60,659 nucleotides of DNA from an uncultured Prevotellaceae bacterium (GTDB lineage Bacteria; Bacteroidota; Bacteroidia; Bacteroidales; Bacteroidaceae), in the NCBI GenBank assembly GCA_900318885.1, contig ONMN01000021.1, positions 1 to 60,659 of the forward strand, in the 5' to 3' direction. Numbering within the stretch: position 1 is the stretch's first letter; each line of letters opens with the position of its first letter. Below the pieces are notes generated by a model. The model was not told where the DNA came from and did no database searches. It saw only the letters and a program-made list of their open reading frames with translations. Positions 49,233-57,507 of this stretch are shown here, one piece after another. A program made the position numbers and the translations under genes.

Positions 49233-49652
49233 TGTCTCAAACACCTTCCAGCGCTGTTGCCATTCCTCATAGAACTTGGGACTATAGAGCACCAGTTGGT
49301 AGTTCAGGTCCATGAATACCTGTACGCTATGTGCGGTGGCTATGAGGCTCTCGTCGGCGGTGTCGTGGATTTCGTAGTCGAACACCACCTTTGCGGCCAC
49401 CGTGGGGCGATAGATGATGTCGATACGTGGGCGCATGCCATAGAGGATAGGCTTCTTCCATTGGATATTCATCTCCACCATCGGAGCGTAGTAGCCATGA
49501 CGGACATAACCCATGTAAGAGAGGTCGTATTGCTCGCCAAACAATTCGCGGGCGTCCTCAAAATACAGCATGTAGGAGCCATGCCAGACGACGTTCATGG
49601 AGTCGACCTCAGAGAAGCGGATATCGAGGAGTTTGGATGCTTTTAATTCCAT
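49215..49652 (-). CDS. 4-hydroxybenzoyl-CoA-type (hotdog) thioesterase
   Basis: The 145-residue hotdog protein has the YbgC-like catalytic segment IRFSEVDSMNVVWHGSYMLYFEDARE. Thioesterases of this type (ApeK-like) release or edit acyl chains from ACP in aryl-polyene clusters. The last residues, LTIEH, and the stop come from the heptamer array. I looked for the dehydratase HxxxxG motif and did not find it, so I do not call it a dehydratase. Confidence 0.85.
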   Translation of the reverse strand: MELKASKLLDIRFSEVDSMNVVWHGSYMLYFEDARELFGEQYDLSYMGYVRHGYYAPMVEMNIQWKKPILYGMRPRIDIIYRPTVAAKVVFDYEIHDTADESLIATAHSVQVFMDLNYQLVLYSPKFYEEWQQRWKVFETLTIEH

Positions 49653-49720
49653 AGTTCAAAGTTCAATGTTCAATGTTCAACGTTCAATGTTCAATGTTCA
49701 ACGTTCAATGTTCAACGTTC
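49652..49720 (-). repeat. Heptamer array between thioesterase and LPLAT genes
   Basis: About ten AACATTG/AACGTTG units. It provides the NVEH tail and stop of the upstream acyltransferase. Confidence 0.88.
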
Positions 49721-50586
49721 CAATATTCAAAGTAATTGTACCATTGTATGGGATACATTGTGAGGATACGCTCCAATTCTGCGGCATACCCTTGAGCCAA
49801 CTGACTGATTTGCTGTCGGCGTGGAGACTGCTTGTCGTAGTCAAGCGGCTTTACGTATATTTTGTAGCTGTTCGTAGCGGTTTTCATCACATTGACTGTA
49901 AGCACGTTAAGCCCTCTCATGGTAGCCACGCTAAATGGTCCCATTGGCAGTCTTACTTCCGCGCCCAGCAACTTCATGGTAACTGATTTCTGAGAACCGA
50001 ATATCCTGTCGGCAGGCATGCTGATGATCTCGCCCTGCTGGATGGACTGGTCGAGGAGAAACAGGTGGCTCATGTCGTCGCTGGCAGGAATCATGCGGAT
50101 GTTCTTGTCGGCAAACATCTCCGTACGATGCTCCATCACAGTCTGTTTCTCGCCAGAGAATACCAGTGCGTTCAGGCGCTTGCGATCTGACACAAGGGTG
50201 TAGCCTGCCATTTCGTAGTTGCCGATGTGGGAACTGAGCATGACGAAGGCCTCAGGGCGGTCAGCCAGTCGGCGGAAGTGTTCGAAACCGTCGATGGTGA
50301 CGCGGAAGTGGCGCCCTGCATACATGGCGAAACGGTCGATGACGACCTGTGCGAACATGTAGTGGTTGCGGTAGGTCATCCGAAACGCTTTTATCGGACC
50401 GTAACCCCACCGTTGACGGAAATAGTGATAGATGGGCTTGAAGCCGTCACGTAGCAGGCAGGGAGGAATGACAAAGACGTAGGTGAAGGCGTAGACAATC
50501 CGAATGTCTATACCCTTCAACAGTTTGATAAGCCAGCGATGCATCAAACTATTGCCGTATGTCGTGCCTTCCCACTGTCTCATCAA
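49705..50586 (-). CDS. LpxL/HtrB-like acyltransferase
   Basis: The 293-residue protein resembles lipid A biosynthesis acyltransferases: the HX4E catalytic block in VMLSSHIGNYEMAGYTLV, IRMIPASDDM, and the conserved IISMPADRIFGSQ with an Asp/Arg pair. It carries an N-terminal hydrophobic segment. Here it probably acylates the polyene lipid rather than lipid A. The C-terminal WNVEH stems from a heptamer array. Confidence 0.85.
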   Translation of the reverse strand: MMRQWEGTTYGNSLMHRWLIKLLKGIDIRIVYAFTYVFVIPPCLLRDGFKPIYHYFRQRWGYGPIKAFRMTYRNHYMFAQVVIDRFAMYAGRHFRVTIDGFEHFRRLADRPEAFVMLSSHIGNYEMAGYTLVSDRKRLNALVFSGEKQTVMEHRTEMFADKNIRMIPASDDMSHLFLLDQSIQQGEIISMPADRIFGSQKSVTMKLLGAEVRLPMGPFSVATMRGLNVLTVNVMKTATNSYKIYVKPLDYDKQSPRRQQISQLAQGYAAELERILTMYPIQWYNYFEYWNVEH

Positions 50587-50640
50587 CGTTCAATATTCAA
50601 CGTTCAACGTTCAATGTTCAACGTTCAACGTTCAATGGTT
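50583..50640 (-). repeat. Heptamer array between LPLAT and ACP genes
   Basis: Seven to eight AACATTG/AACGTTG units; supplies TIER and the stop of the ACP. Confidence 0.88.
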
Positions 50641-50873
50641 TTACTCTCAATGTAATCGCAGAACTGGCTGAGCGTGGTGACGCCCTGCATCTCCTCGGGC
50701 TTGATCTTAAAGCCGAAGTTGCGTTCTACGATGACCACAATGTCAACGAAGTCGAGACTGTCGATGCCCATGTCGTCCTTCAGACTGGCATCGGGGAAAA
50801 TCTTTTCCTCATCAATCTCCAATTCGTCAATGAGGAATGCTCTTACTTTTTCTTCAATTTCTTGTCGTGTCAT
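50625..50873 (-). CDS. Acyl carrier protein
   Basis: The 82-residue ACP has its phosphopantetheine serine in DDMGIDSLDFVDIVVIVERNFGF. It is the first ACP of the operon in transcription order. It ends SKTIER, where the last residues and stop come from the heptamer array. Confidence 0.92.
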   Translation of the reverse strand: MTRQEIEEKVRAFLIDELEIDEEKIFPDASLKDDMGIDSLDFVDIVVIVERNFGFKIKPEEMQGVTTLSQFCDYIESKTIER

Positions 50874-50880
50874 ATTTACT

Positions 50881-50970
50881 AATGTTTAATGTTCAATGTT
50901 CAACGTTCAATGTTCAACGTTCAATGTTCAACGTTCAATGTTCAATGTTCAATGTTCAACGTTCAATGTT
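50881..50970 (-). repeat. Longest heptamer array, between ACP and methyltransferase genes
   Basis: About twelve AACATTG/AACGTTG units. The 3' end of the methyltransferase gene (NNIER, stop) lies in it. Confidence 0.9.
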
Positions 50971-52065
50971 ATTACAGACAATGATAGAGTGTCCCAACCC
51001 CAGATGGTCGTGAATGGTCTCAACGGACAAACCGGCCTGTTGGATACAGGATTGCATATCTTCCGTATGATACATTTTTGAATTACCATTGGCCATGGCC
51101 GTGAAATAGAGGTTGGTCATGGTAAGGCAGAAGGCGGCAGTCTCGAAACGCTGACGGTCCCACAGGGTCTCCATAATATAGAGGCGGGTATGGGGCGTCA
51201 TGGCGGCCTTCGCCCTTTGCAGGATGCTAACGATTTCGTCCATGCTGAAACAATCAAGGAACTGGCTCATCCAGATGGCGTCAGGACCGTCTTCACGCTG
51301 GGGGAATGACGCATTGGGGTCGAGCAGGTCAATGCCATATCCGTGGATGCGCTCTGCACCCTCTTTGCCTTTGACGTTCTCTTGCATCATGGCTATCTGT
51401 TGAGGCAGGTCGAGAATGGTGACGTCTGCTTCTTTGCTGTAACCAACACATTGCAGGGCCCACTTGCCAGTGTTGCCACCGACATCATAGAGCGTGCGGA
51501 CATGGTGGTCGTCGAAAATGATTTTCAGTGCCTCAGGAAATGACGTATCGCTATAGAAATGGTCGAACCCAAACCAGCTCTTTTGCACTTGCTGTGGCAG
51601 TTGGGAGAGACCCTCGTAAATCGTTGGCCATGGGCCGAAATGCTTCAACCCCTCTGGCTTGCCATTACGCAACGATTCCTCAAGATGGAACCACCCCTCG
51701 TAGTTGACGTCGTGGTTGAAGTCGATGTTTACACGGGTGGCAGGGTCGGTGGCCAGAAACCAGCCGGTCTTGGTCAGCGTATAGCGGTCGGTGGTGGGGT
51801 CGACCAGGATGATCCCGATGGTGAGCGAGGCTTCCAGCAGACACTTGACGGCATAGTCAGAATATCCTGTCTTCGCGCAAATCTCTGCACGAGTAAGCCC
51901 GTCCTTGGAGTCGCGTAACATATCGAGGATGCCCCACGTCAGCATGATGCGTGCGGTTTGGAATACGGCAGGTCCCCAGGCGATGAACTCCGCCATCCGT
52001 TGTGCGTCGAGTGCCGACAGCGACTCTTTGCTATACCTCTTCTCTAAAGCCGGAAACAGTTTCAT
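50956..52065 (-). CDS. SAM-dependent O-methyltransferase, plant COMT/acetylserotonin type
   Basis: The 369-residue protein has an N-terminal winged-helix dimerisation domain (MLTWGILDMLRD, RAEICAKTGYSDYAVKCLLEA) and a class I methyltransferase domain with the SAM motif LYDVGGNTGKWAL, VTILDLP and IWMSQFLDCFSMDE. In polyene clusters such enzymes methylate the aryl head group. It follows the ketosynthase by a heptamer spacer. Confidence 0.88.
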   Translation of the reverse strand: MKLFPALEKRYSKESLSALDAQRMAEFIAWGPAVFQTARIMLTWGILDMLRDSKDGLTRAEICAKTGYSDYAVKCLLEASLTIGIILVDPTTDRYTLTKTGWFLATDPATRVNIDFNHDVNYEGWFHLEESLRNGKPEGLKHFGPWPTIYEGLSQLPQQVQKSWFGFDHFYSDTSFPEALKIIFDDHHVRTLYDVGGNTGKWALQCVGYSKEADVTILDLPQQIAMMQENVKGKEGAERIHGYGIDLLDPNASFPQREDGPDAIWMSQFLDCFSMDEIVSILQRAKAAMTPHTRLYIMETLWDRQRFETAAFCLTMTNLYFTAMANGNSKMYHTEDMQSCIQQAGLSVETIHDHLGLGHSIIVCNNIER

Positions 52066-52140
52066 ATCTCAACGTTCAATGTTCAATGTCCAATGTCCAA
52101 TGTTCAATGTTCAATGTTCAATGTTCAATGTTCAATGTCC
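52066..52140 (-). repeat. Heptamer array between methyltransferase and ketosynthase genes
   Basis: About nine units AACATTG/GACATTG/AACGTTG. It encodes the C-terminal LNIEH and stop of the ketosynthase. Confidence 0.88.
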
Positions 52141-53350
52141 TAATCACCAGCGCACTATTGGTGCCGCCGAAACCGAACGAGTTGCTGAGCACCGTGTTGA
52201 CTTCCGTATCAACGGTCTTGGCGGTGAGGTTCAACTTCTCAGAGTATTCGTCAGGATTCTCGAAATTGATGTTTGGTGCCACAAAGTTATTCTGCATCAT
52301 GATGATGCTATAGACAATCTCGCTGGCTCCGGCCATCCAACACTCATGACCCGTCATCGATTTCGTTGAACTGATGAGGGCACGCTGGCCATGAAACATC
52401 CTGTCGAGGGCGATGGCCTCATACATATCGCCCTGAACCGTTGATGTCGCATGGGCATTGATATAGTCAATGTCGTCGGGCGTCATGCCAGCATCGTTGA
52501 GGGCTCGCGTCATGGCTATAACAGAACCATTATCGCTGGGTTCTGATATACCACCACCATTGCTCGAAAATCCATAACCCACGACTTCTGCAAGAATATT
52601 AGCACCTCTGGCTACGGCATGGTCGTAGTCTTCAAGCACAAGTGCTGCAGCACCACCGCTGGGGATTAGTCCGTCGCGGTCTTTGTCAAACGGGCGGCTG
52701 GCCTTCGTCGGCTCGTCCATCCTGATGGAAAAAGCATTCAGCGCGTCAAACGAGGCCATCGAGTAATAGTTGGTTTCCTGGGCACCACCACAGAGCACCA
52801 TGTCCTGCAGTCCCTGGCGGATGAGCATATAACCCAGTCCGATGGAGTGACTGCCACTGGCACAGGCCGCGCTGACGGTGAAGTTGATGCCTCGGAGGTG
52901 GAAGATGGTGCTGAGGTTCATGTTCACCGTCGAGTTCATCGACTGGAAAATGAGACCGTAGCCCAGCATGGCGGTGTCGTGCTTCTCATCCATGATCTTC
53001 GACGACTCGATGACGGGTTTGGCGGAGGAGTCGTTGCCGAAGATGCAACCTACCTCGTTCTCGCGGAGATAGTCGTCGCTGACGTGGGCCTGTTCGAAAG
53101 CCTGACGACTGGCCATATAGGCATACTGAGCCTCTTCCGACATGCCGGCACGGGTATGACGGTCCACCATCTGCTTCGTAATGACGGGTGTCTCGACGAT
53201 GCCCGTAAGCCCTGAGCGGTAACCGTATTCGAGTCGTTCGGACTTGAGACCAATGCCCGATTTGCCTTCGTATAGTGACTGTCGGACGGTATCAATGTCA
53301 GTTCCAAGACAGGACCAGATGCCCATGCCTGTAATAACAACACGTCTCAT
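52118..53350 (-). CDS. Beta-ketoacyl-ACP synthase (FabF-like, ApeO/R type)
   Basis: The 410-residue KS has the Cys-His-His triad: TVSAACASGSHSIGLG, INAHATSTVQGD and TKSMTGHECWMAG. It elongates the polyene chain with malonyl-ACP. It lacks the additional C-terminal domain of the other two ketosynthases. Its end, RTLNIEH, is heptamer-derived. The start shares one base with the reductase stop. Confidence 0.92.
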   Translation of the reverse strand: MRRVVITGMGIWSCLGTDIDTVRQSLYEGKSGIGLKSERLEYGYRSGLTGIVETPVITKQMVDRHTRAGMSEEAQYAYMASRQAFEQAHVSDDYLRENEVGCIFGNDSSAKPVIESSKIMDEKHDTAMLGYGLIFQSMNSTVNMNLSTIFHLRGINFTVSAACASGSHSIGLGYMLIRQGLQDMVLCGGAQETNYYSMASFDALNAFSIRMDEPTKASRPFDKDRDGLIPSGGAAALVLEDYDHAVARGANILAEVVGYGFSSNGGGISEPSDNGSVIAMTRALNDAGMTPDDIDYINAHATSTVQGDMYEAIALDRMFHGQRALISSTKSMTGHECWMAGASEIVYSIIMMQNNFVAPNINFENPDEYSEKLNLTAKTVDTEVNTVLSNSFGFGGTNSALVIRTLNIEH

Positions 53351-54081
53351 CAGGTATGCAGGCCGCCGTTGATGTTAATAACCTCACCAGTGATGTACGA
53401 CGCGTCGTCGGAGGCAAGGAATGCAACGAGTGCTGCCACTTCGTCGGGCTTGCCGAAACGACCCACGGGAATCAGCTTCTTCAGGTCGTCAACGGGCAGG
53501 TCCTTCGTCATGTCCGACTCAATGAAGCCGGGGGCAATGGCGTTGACGGTGATGTTACGTAGTGCCACCTCCTGAGCCAGGGCCTTCGTTGCACCAATCA
53601 AGGCAGCTTTGGCGGCACTGTAGTTGGTTTGGCCTGGCAATCCCTTCACACCTGACAACGAGGCGATGTTGATGATGCGGCCACCGCGCTTGCGAGGCAT
53701 CATGTGACGCAAGATGCAACGCGTGATATAGAAAAAGCCGTCGAGTGTGGTGTCTATCACCTGATGCCACTCGTCGTCAGACATCATAAACATGACGTTG
53801 TCGCGACGGATACCGGCGTTGTTGACCAATATCGAGATGTAGTCGTCAGGATGCGACGCCTCCCAGTCCTGAATGGCTTTTTCCACCTCCGACTGATTCG
53901 AAACATTGAAAGGCAACAGTTCTGCCTTGCCACCAGCCTCTTCGATAAGGGCCTTCGTCTCGTTGGCAGCAGAATGGTTGGAGTTGTAATTGATGATGAT
54001 GGGCATACCAAAAGAGGCCAATCTCAAACAGATTGCCTTTCCAATGCCTCTTGACCCACCTGTGACTAAAATGTATTTCAT
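53350..54081 (-). CDS. 3-ketoacyl-ACP reductase (FabG-like, ApeQ type)
   Basis: The 243-residue short-chain dehydrogenase has the NADPH motif VTGGSRGIGKAI, NNAG at residue about 90, and the catalytic Tyr/Lys in GLPGQTNYSAAKAAL with the serine in NIASLSG. It reduces ketoacyl intermediates during chain growth. It is the first gene of the operon, just downstream of a -7 box and a 14-bp palindrome. Confidence 0.93.
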   Translation of the reverse strand: MKYILVTGGSRGIGKAICLRLASFGMPIIINYNSNHSAANETKALIEEAGGKAELLPFNVSNQSEVEKAIQDWEASHPDDYISILVNNAGIRRDNVMFMMSDDEWHQVIDTTLDGFFYITRCILRHMMPRKRGGRIINIASLSGVKGLPGQTNYSAAKAALIGATKALAQEVALRNITVNAIAPGFIESDMTKDLPVDDLKKLIPVGRFGKPDEVAALVAFLASDDASYITGEVININGGLHT

Positions 54082-54124
54082 TACTTATAAGTAAACGTTA
54101 ATGTTAAAAACAATTGCAAAGGTA
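54081..54124 (-). promoter_or_regulatory. Promoter of the polyene operon with start-site palindrome
   Basis: TACCTTTG on the minus strand (54117-54124) is a -7 box without a clear -33 element. TTACTTATAAGTAA (54081-54094) is a perfect palindrome that touches the ATG and may be an operator. Confidence 0.6.
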
Positions 54125-54226
54125 ATCATTTTCATTGGAAAAGGAGTCTAAAACATTTAAAATAAATATAGGTGTAACGCGTTTTTTGTTTTTTTTATGA
54201 TTTCTTGATAAAAAAACGCCCAAAAG

Positions 54227-54258
54227 TTTGGTGGTTCCACAGAAAATGCCTACCTTTG
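54227..54258 (+). promoter_or_regulatory. Promoter of tRNA-His
   Basis: TTTG (54227-54230), 20 bp, TACCTTTG (54251-54258). Confidence 0.85.
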
Positions 54259-54298
54259 CACCCGCAAAACGGTAAACTGATCGTTTCCAAGGTAACAT

Positions 54299-54373
54299 GG
54301 TGCCCGTAGTTCAGTTGGTTAGAGCGTCAGATTGTGGTTCTGAATGTCGTGGGTTCGAGTCCCACCGGGCACC
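54299..54373 (+). tRNA. tRNA-His (anticodon GTG)
   Basis: The cloverleaf is complete: acceptor GTGCCCG/CGGGCAC, D-arm GTTCAGTTGG, anticodon stem TCAGA/TCTGA around TTGTGGT, and T-arm GTGGGTTCGAGTCCCAC. The extra G before position 1 (54299) opposite C73 is the His identity element. CCA is not encoded. An integrase gene lies just downstream, so the 3' end may be an attachment site. Confidence 0.95.
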
Positions 54374-54386
54374 CTCCCTTCAAAAA

Positions 54387-54426
54387 GCGGGAATCTCCAG
54401 TAAATAAACGGAGTTCCCGATTTTTT
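54387..54426 (+). terminator. Terminator after tRNA-His
   Basis: CGGGAA-T-CTCC and GGAG-T-TCCCG form a stem followed by a T-run. Confidence 0.85.
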
Positions 54427-54478
54427 ATGCCCAGAAAGTTGGTTTCCATTTTTGGAAATGAGAGCCAAATTTGAGCCG

Positions 54479-54541
54479 AAAATAGCCGCAAAATAGCCGC
54501 AAAATGGCTCAAAAATCTGAAAATAGCCGCAAAATAGCCGC
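54479..54541 (+). repeat. 11-bp direct repeats AAAATAGCCGC (candidate integrase arm sites)
   Basis: Four perfect copies in two adjacent pairs (54479-54500 and 54520-54541) with a diverged fifth (AAAATGGCTCA) between them. They lie between the tRNA and the integrase gene, where phage-type attP arm sites are expected. Confidence 0.75.
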
Positions 54542-54709
54542 AAAAATTTCTGGGGGTACGTAAGGAACGGTATTTTTCGAAATTCTTACAAAATTGACGC
54601 AGTAAGAGTTCGAGTGACGCAAAACAAAAAATGTAATATGACACAGCGGTGTCAGGATTGAAAATACGCAAGGACGGTACATGATAATAACAATTAAAAA
54701 GTTAAAGTT

Positions 54710-55981
54710 ATGGCCACTATTGCAATTGAATTAGGGAAGGTATCTTCCAAGAACACAAGAGAGGTTTATCTCCTGGTTAGACAGGGAAAATCTAGACGCA
54801 GAGTTAAGACCGGCGTAAAGCTGGCTGAGACCGAGTACTCAGAAAAGACGGGCAGAATTAAGTCCCCCACAAAAGCAAGAATTGTCGAAAAGCTCAAAAA
54901 TGAGTTTGAGGACAATCTGGAGGCTGTTGAACAAGCCTCCGTGAATGCAGAAACAACAGACGGTGATTTCATCACAAGTCAGATTATCAAGAAGCACGAA
55001 GTCAAGACGCTGGACTTCTTTACTTTCACTGAGGAATGGCTGAATCGATCAACCATTAAAAGCGCGAAGAACTACAGGTGTATGTTGAATACGCTTGAAG
55101 CGTTCAATTGTAGGCGAAAACTCCTCTTTCAAGACATCAATGTTCGCTTCCTCAAAGATTTTGAGGTCTATCTCAAAGACCGTCCCAGAGCCAAGTCGAT
55201 GTATATTGGCCTCATTCGTCATCTCTTCCGCGAGGCGATGATTGAGTACAATACCGATGACGAGACGGTTATCAAAACCGACCCCTTTCAGCGTTACAAG
55301 GCTCCAAGACAAGTGCTGAAGAAAGGTGTGCGAGCATTAAGTCTGGAGGATTTCATGAAGGTTGTAAACTATCGACCTAACGGAGCTGGCCGCAAACTGC
55401 TGGCGCACGACTGCTTTATTCTTTCGTTCTGCCTGATGGGCATGAACTCGGTTGACCTCTACAACGTGAAGAAACTGGAGCATGGCATCATGAAGTACAA
55501 TCGCACTAAGACCAAAGACCGCCGAAGTGATGATGCGTATATAGAAGTCCGGGTTCATCCGTTCATCAAGAGCCTCATGGCCAAATGGAAAGGCACTGGT
55601 GGTTATGTGTTCAACTTCCACAGCCGTTTCAAGCATCCAGAGGACTTCAACCGTTCTCTCAATATCGGCTTGAAAGCTATTGGCGATGATCTGCACATGC
55701 CAGGGCTGCAATTTTATCAGGCCCGCCACACCTTCGCCACCCTATCCCGAAACATGATGAAGTTCAGCAAGAGTGATGTCGATGAAGCCCTCAACCATGT
55801 GGGCAGTTACGACATTGCCGATGTGTATATTACCAAGGACTTCTCGATTATCAACGAGAACAACTACAAACTGATTGACCGCGTATTCGATCTGGAGCCT
55901 ACTGCGATGGATCTCAAGGCAAAGGTAGTGCCTCGCAAGCATGATTCCGACTCGAAGACTGACAAACTCAAGAGGAAATGA
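54710..55981 (+). CDS. Tyrosine recombinase (integrase) of the plasmid-like element
   Basis: The 423-residue integrase has an N-terminal arm-binding domain, a SAM-like core-binding domain (about residues 105-190) and a catalytic domain with FYQARHTFATLSRN (His-x-x-Arg region) and the nucleophile tyrosine in LNHVGSYDIADVYITKDF. The usual first arginine motif (GxRxxD) appears as GMNSVDL, a variant common in Bacteroidetes integrases. It lies behind tRNA-His and in front of iterons and rep, so it probably integrates the plasmid-like element into the tRNA. Confidence 0.9.
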   Translation: MATIAIELGKVSSKNTREVYLLVRQGKSRRRVKTGVKLAETEYSEKTGRIKSPTKARIVEKLKNEFEDNLEAVEQASVNAETTDGDFITSQIIKKHEVKTLDFFTFTEEWLNRSTIKSAKNYRCMLNTLEAFNCRRKLLFQDINVRFLKDFEVYLKDRPRAKSMYIGLIRHLFREAMIEYNTDDETVIKTDPFQRYKAPRQVLKKGVRALSLEDFMKVVNYRPNGAGRKLLAHDCFILSFCLMGMNSVDLYNVKKLEHGIMKYNRTKTKDRRSDDAYIEVRVHPFIKSLMAKWKGTGGYVFNFHSRFKHPEDFNRSLNIGLKAIGDDLHMPGLQFYQARHTFATLSRNMMKFSKSDVDEALNHVGSYDIADVYITKDFSIINENNYKLIDRVFDLEPTAMDLKAKVVPRKHDSDSKTDKLKRK

Positions 55982-56016
55982 CTCAATCACAGACGTTTAC
56001 CGAGTTCCTGCACCAA

Positions 56017-56341
56017 GTTTTAAAGTGTGGGGATTCGGTTTTAACCTGTGGGATATGCCACTCTTCTGACGGTTTCAAAGTGTGGGGATTCGGTTTTAAA
56101 GTGTGGGGATTCGGTATCACAAACGGCCTGATTCAACGCCATTTCCGCCAATCCGATAGAGCATAATAATAGTCCATGCCAATAACAGGCATGCCGAAGG
56201 TCAAAAATTGCTTTCCAAGAATTGATTAATAAAAAATATCGTTATGATTTATGGTTTTTCAGCCCCTCGGGCCCCCGCAGAAAGTAAGTTTTAAAGTGTG
56301 GGGATTCGCGCCCGCGAACAAGTTTTAATGTGTGGGGATTC
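56017..56341 (+). repeat. Iterons, consensus TTTTAAAGTGTGGGGATTCG (probable origin)
   Basis: Copies start at 56017, 56072, 56093 (directly adjoining), 56288 and 56322, with a degenerate one at 56038. All have the same orientation. They lie 100-420 bp from the 3' end of a Rep_3 initiator gene, so they are likely Rep-binding sites of a replication origin. Between the two groups lies AT-rich DNA (56160-56260). Confidence 0.85.
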
Positions 56342-56439
56342 TTCATACCTTTGGTATGACCCTAAAACGAAAGTAGCCCGCCAGGCATCTAAGCCCGACG
56401 AGCCGCTAACTTATTGACTACCAGCCAACAAAGTAATGA

Positions 56440-57507
56440 TTATTCGTCTTTCCTGGCCGACGTCTTGCAGTCCTTCTCAGCCTTCTCAACCTCACCTCTG
56501 ATGGCTTGAATCACCCAACCGATGCCCATCACCTCGCCGCTCTTTTTCCTTCTGCGGCCCTGGATGTCCTCCAATGTTCCCAACACGTCAGGCAATAGTT
56601 TTACAGCCTTCATTAGCAGTTCTTTGTGTGGACTCAAACTGTTTCTGTCGAAACCCATCTGCTGCTTCATGTAGTTCGTCACCTGTGGAGATATGAAGCC
56701 CAACGAGACCTTTGCAGTCAGATGTACCCTCTCCAATTCTTGGTCTCTGAACTTCTCTTGATAGACGGGCATCAGCTCAAATCCCACTACTGGACTCTTG
56801 CAGTTATTAGGATTCTCGCGCAGTTTCTCGTAGGTGAACGTATATGGACACGTCTCGTCGAGCATCCGTTTTACAGGCCTCAGTACCCGTTCCTCCAGAT
56901 GGTCAATACGGTCTTTCCCATCCTTGCGATACTTCTCTGCAGGTATGCCAAGCCAACTCTTCAGTTCCGCAATACTAAGGCGAAACGGCCTTTCCTGTCC
57001 GCTCATAATCATGTAGAACTGCAGAGCCGACGATGTAGGCAGTGCCAACGCCTTGTTCAACTCAAAACGCTTGAAGCCAAGCGAGAAGTCCGACAGCACA
57101 TCCCAGATACGGTTATCCACCTCCACCGTAATCATCCCCGACCGATACACATACGTCGCATTGTTGATGAATCCGCACACCGTATAGCGGTTCTCATCCT
57201 TGTACTCAAACGACCGGCTGCGCAGTGCATACAGAGCCTTCTCGATGTCGTGGTGCTTCATCTTCGTGTTGAAGAGCACATCAGAGGCAGGCATGGTGAT
57301 GGTCACGTTAAACAGCCCCAAGTCAATCTTGTGCAGATGGTCTTTCAATTTGATACCCTTCAGATGATTCGAGGCATACTCCATGATACGCAACACCACG
57401 CGCTGCTCCAGAATCGACATCTCCTTTTGCCGCGCCCAGGTATAGACAAACGAGGTCACGATGTCCTTGTTCTTCGTCGGGATGACCGCCAGTTCCTTTC
57501 TGCTCAT
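56440..57507 (-). CDS. Replication initiator protein, Rep_3/RepB family
   Basis: The 355-residue protein resembles Rep_3 plasmid initiators with two winged-helix domains: MSILEQRVVLRIMEYASNHLKG at the start, YALRSRSFEYKDENRYTVCGFI, SSALQFYMIMSGQERPFRLSIAELKSWLGI and KDRIDHLEERVLRPVKRMLDE. It would bind the iterons and open the origin. The start codon overlaps the upstream stop (ATGA). It ends 99 bp before the nearest iteron. Confidence 0.88.
   Translation of the reverse strand: MSRKELAVIPTKNKDIVTSFVYTWARQKEMSILEQRVVLRIMEYASNHLKGIKLKDHLHKIDLGLFNVTITMPASDVLFNTKMKHHDIEKALYALRSRSFEYKDENRYTVCGFINNATYVYRSGMITVEVDNRIWDVLSDFSLGFKRFELNKALALPTSSALQFYMIMSGQERPFRLSIAELKSWLGIPAEKYRKDGKDRIDHLEERVLRPVKRMLDETCPYTFTYEKLRENPNNCKSPVVGFELMPVYQEKFRDQELERVHLTAKVSLGFISPQVTNYMKQQMGFDRNSLSPHKELLMKAVKLLPDVLGTLEDIQGRRRKKSGEVMGIGWVIQAIRGEVEKAEKDCKTSARKDE

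Noticed and set aside
49215-49652. Hotdog protein as the missing ApeI/FabZ dehydratase
   Set aside because: The sequence carries the YbgC-like SEVDSMNVVWHGSY thioesterase motif and lacks the FabZ HxxxxxPVxPG-type motif.
54319-54671. Minus-strand frames over tRNA-His (GLEPTTFRTTI-type peptide)
   Set aside because: These are a well-known artefact of translating tRNA genes and their flanks.
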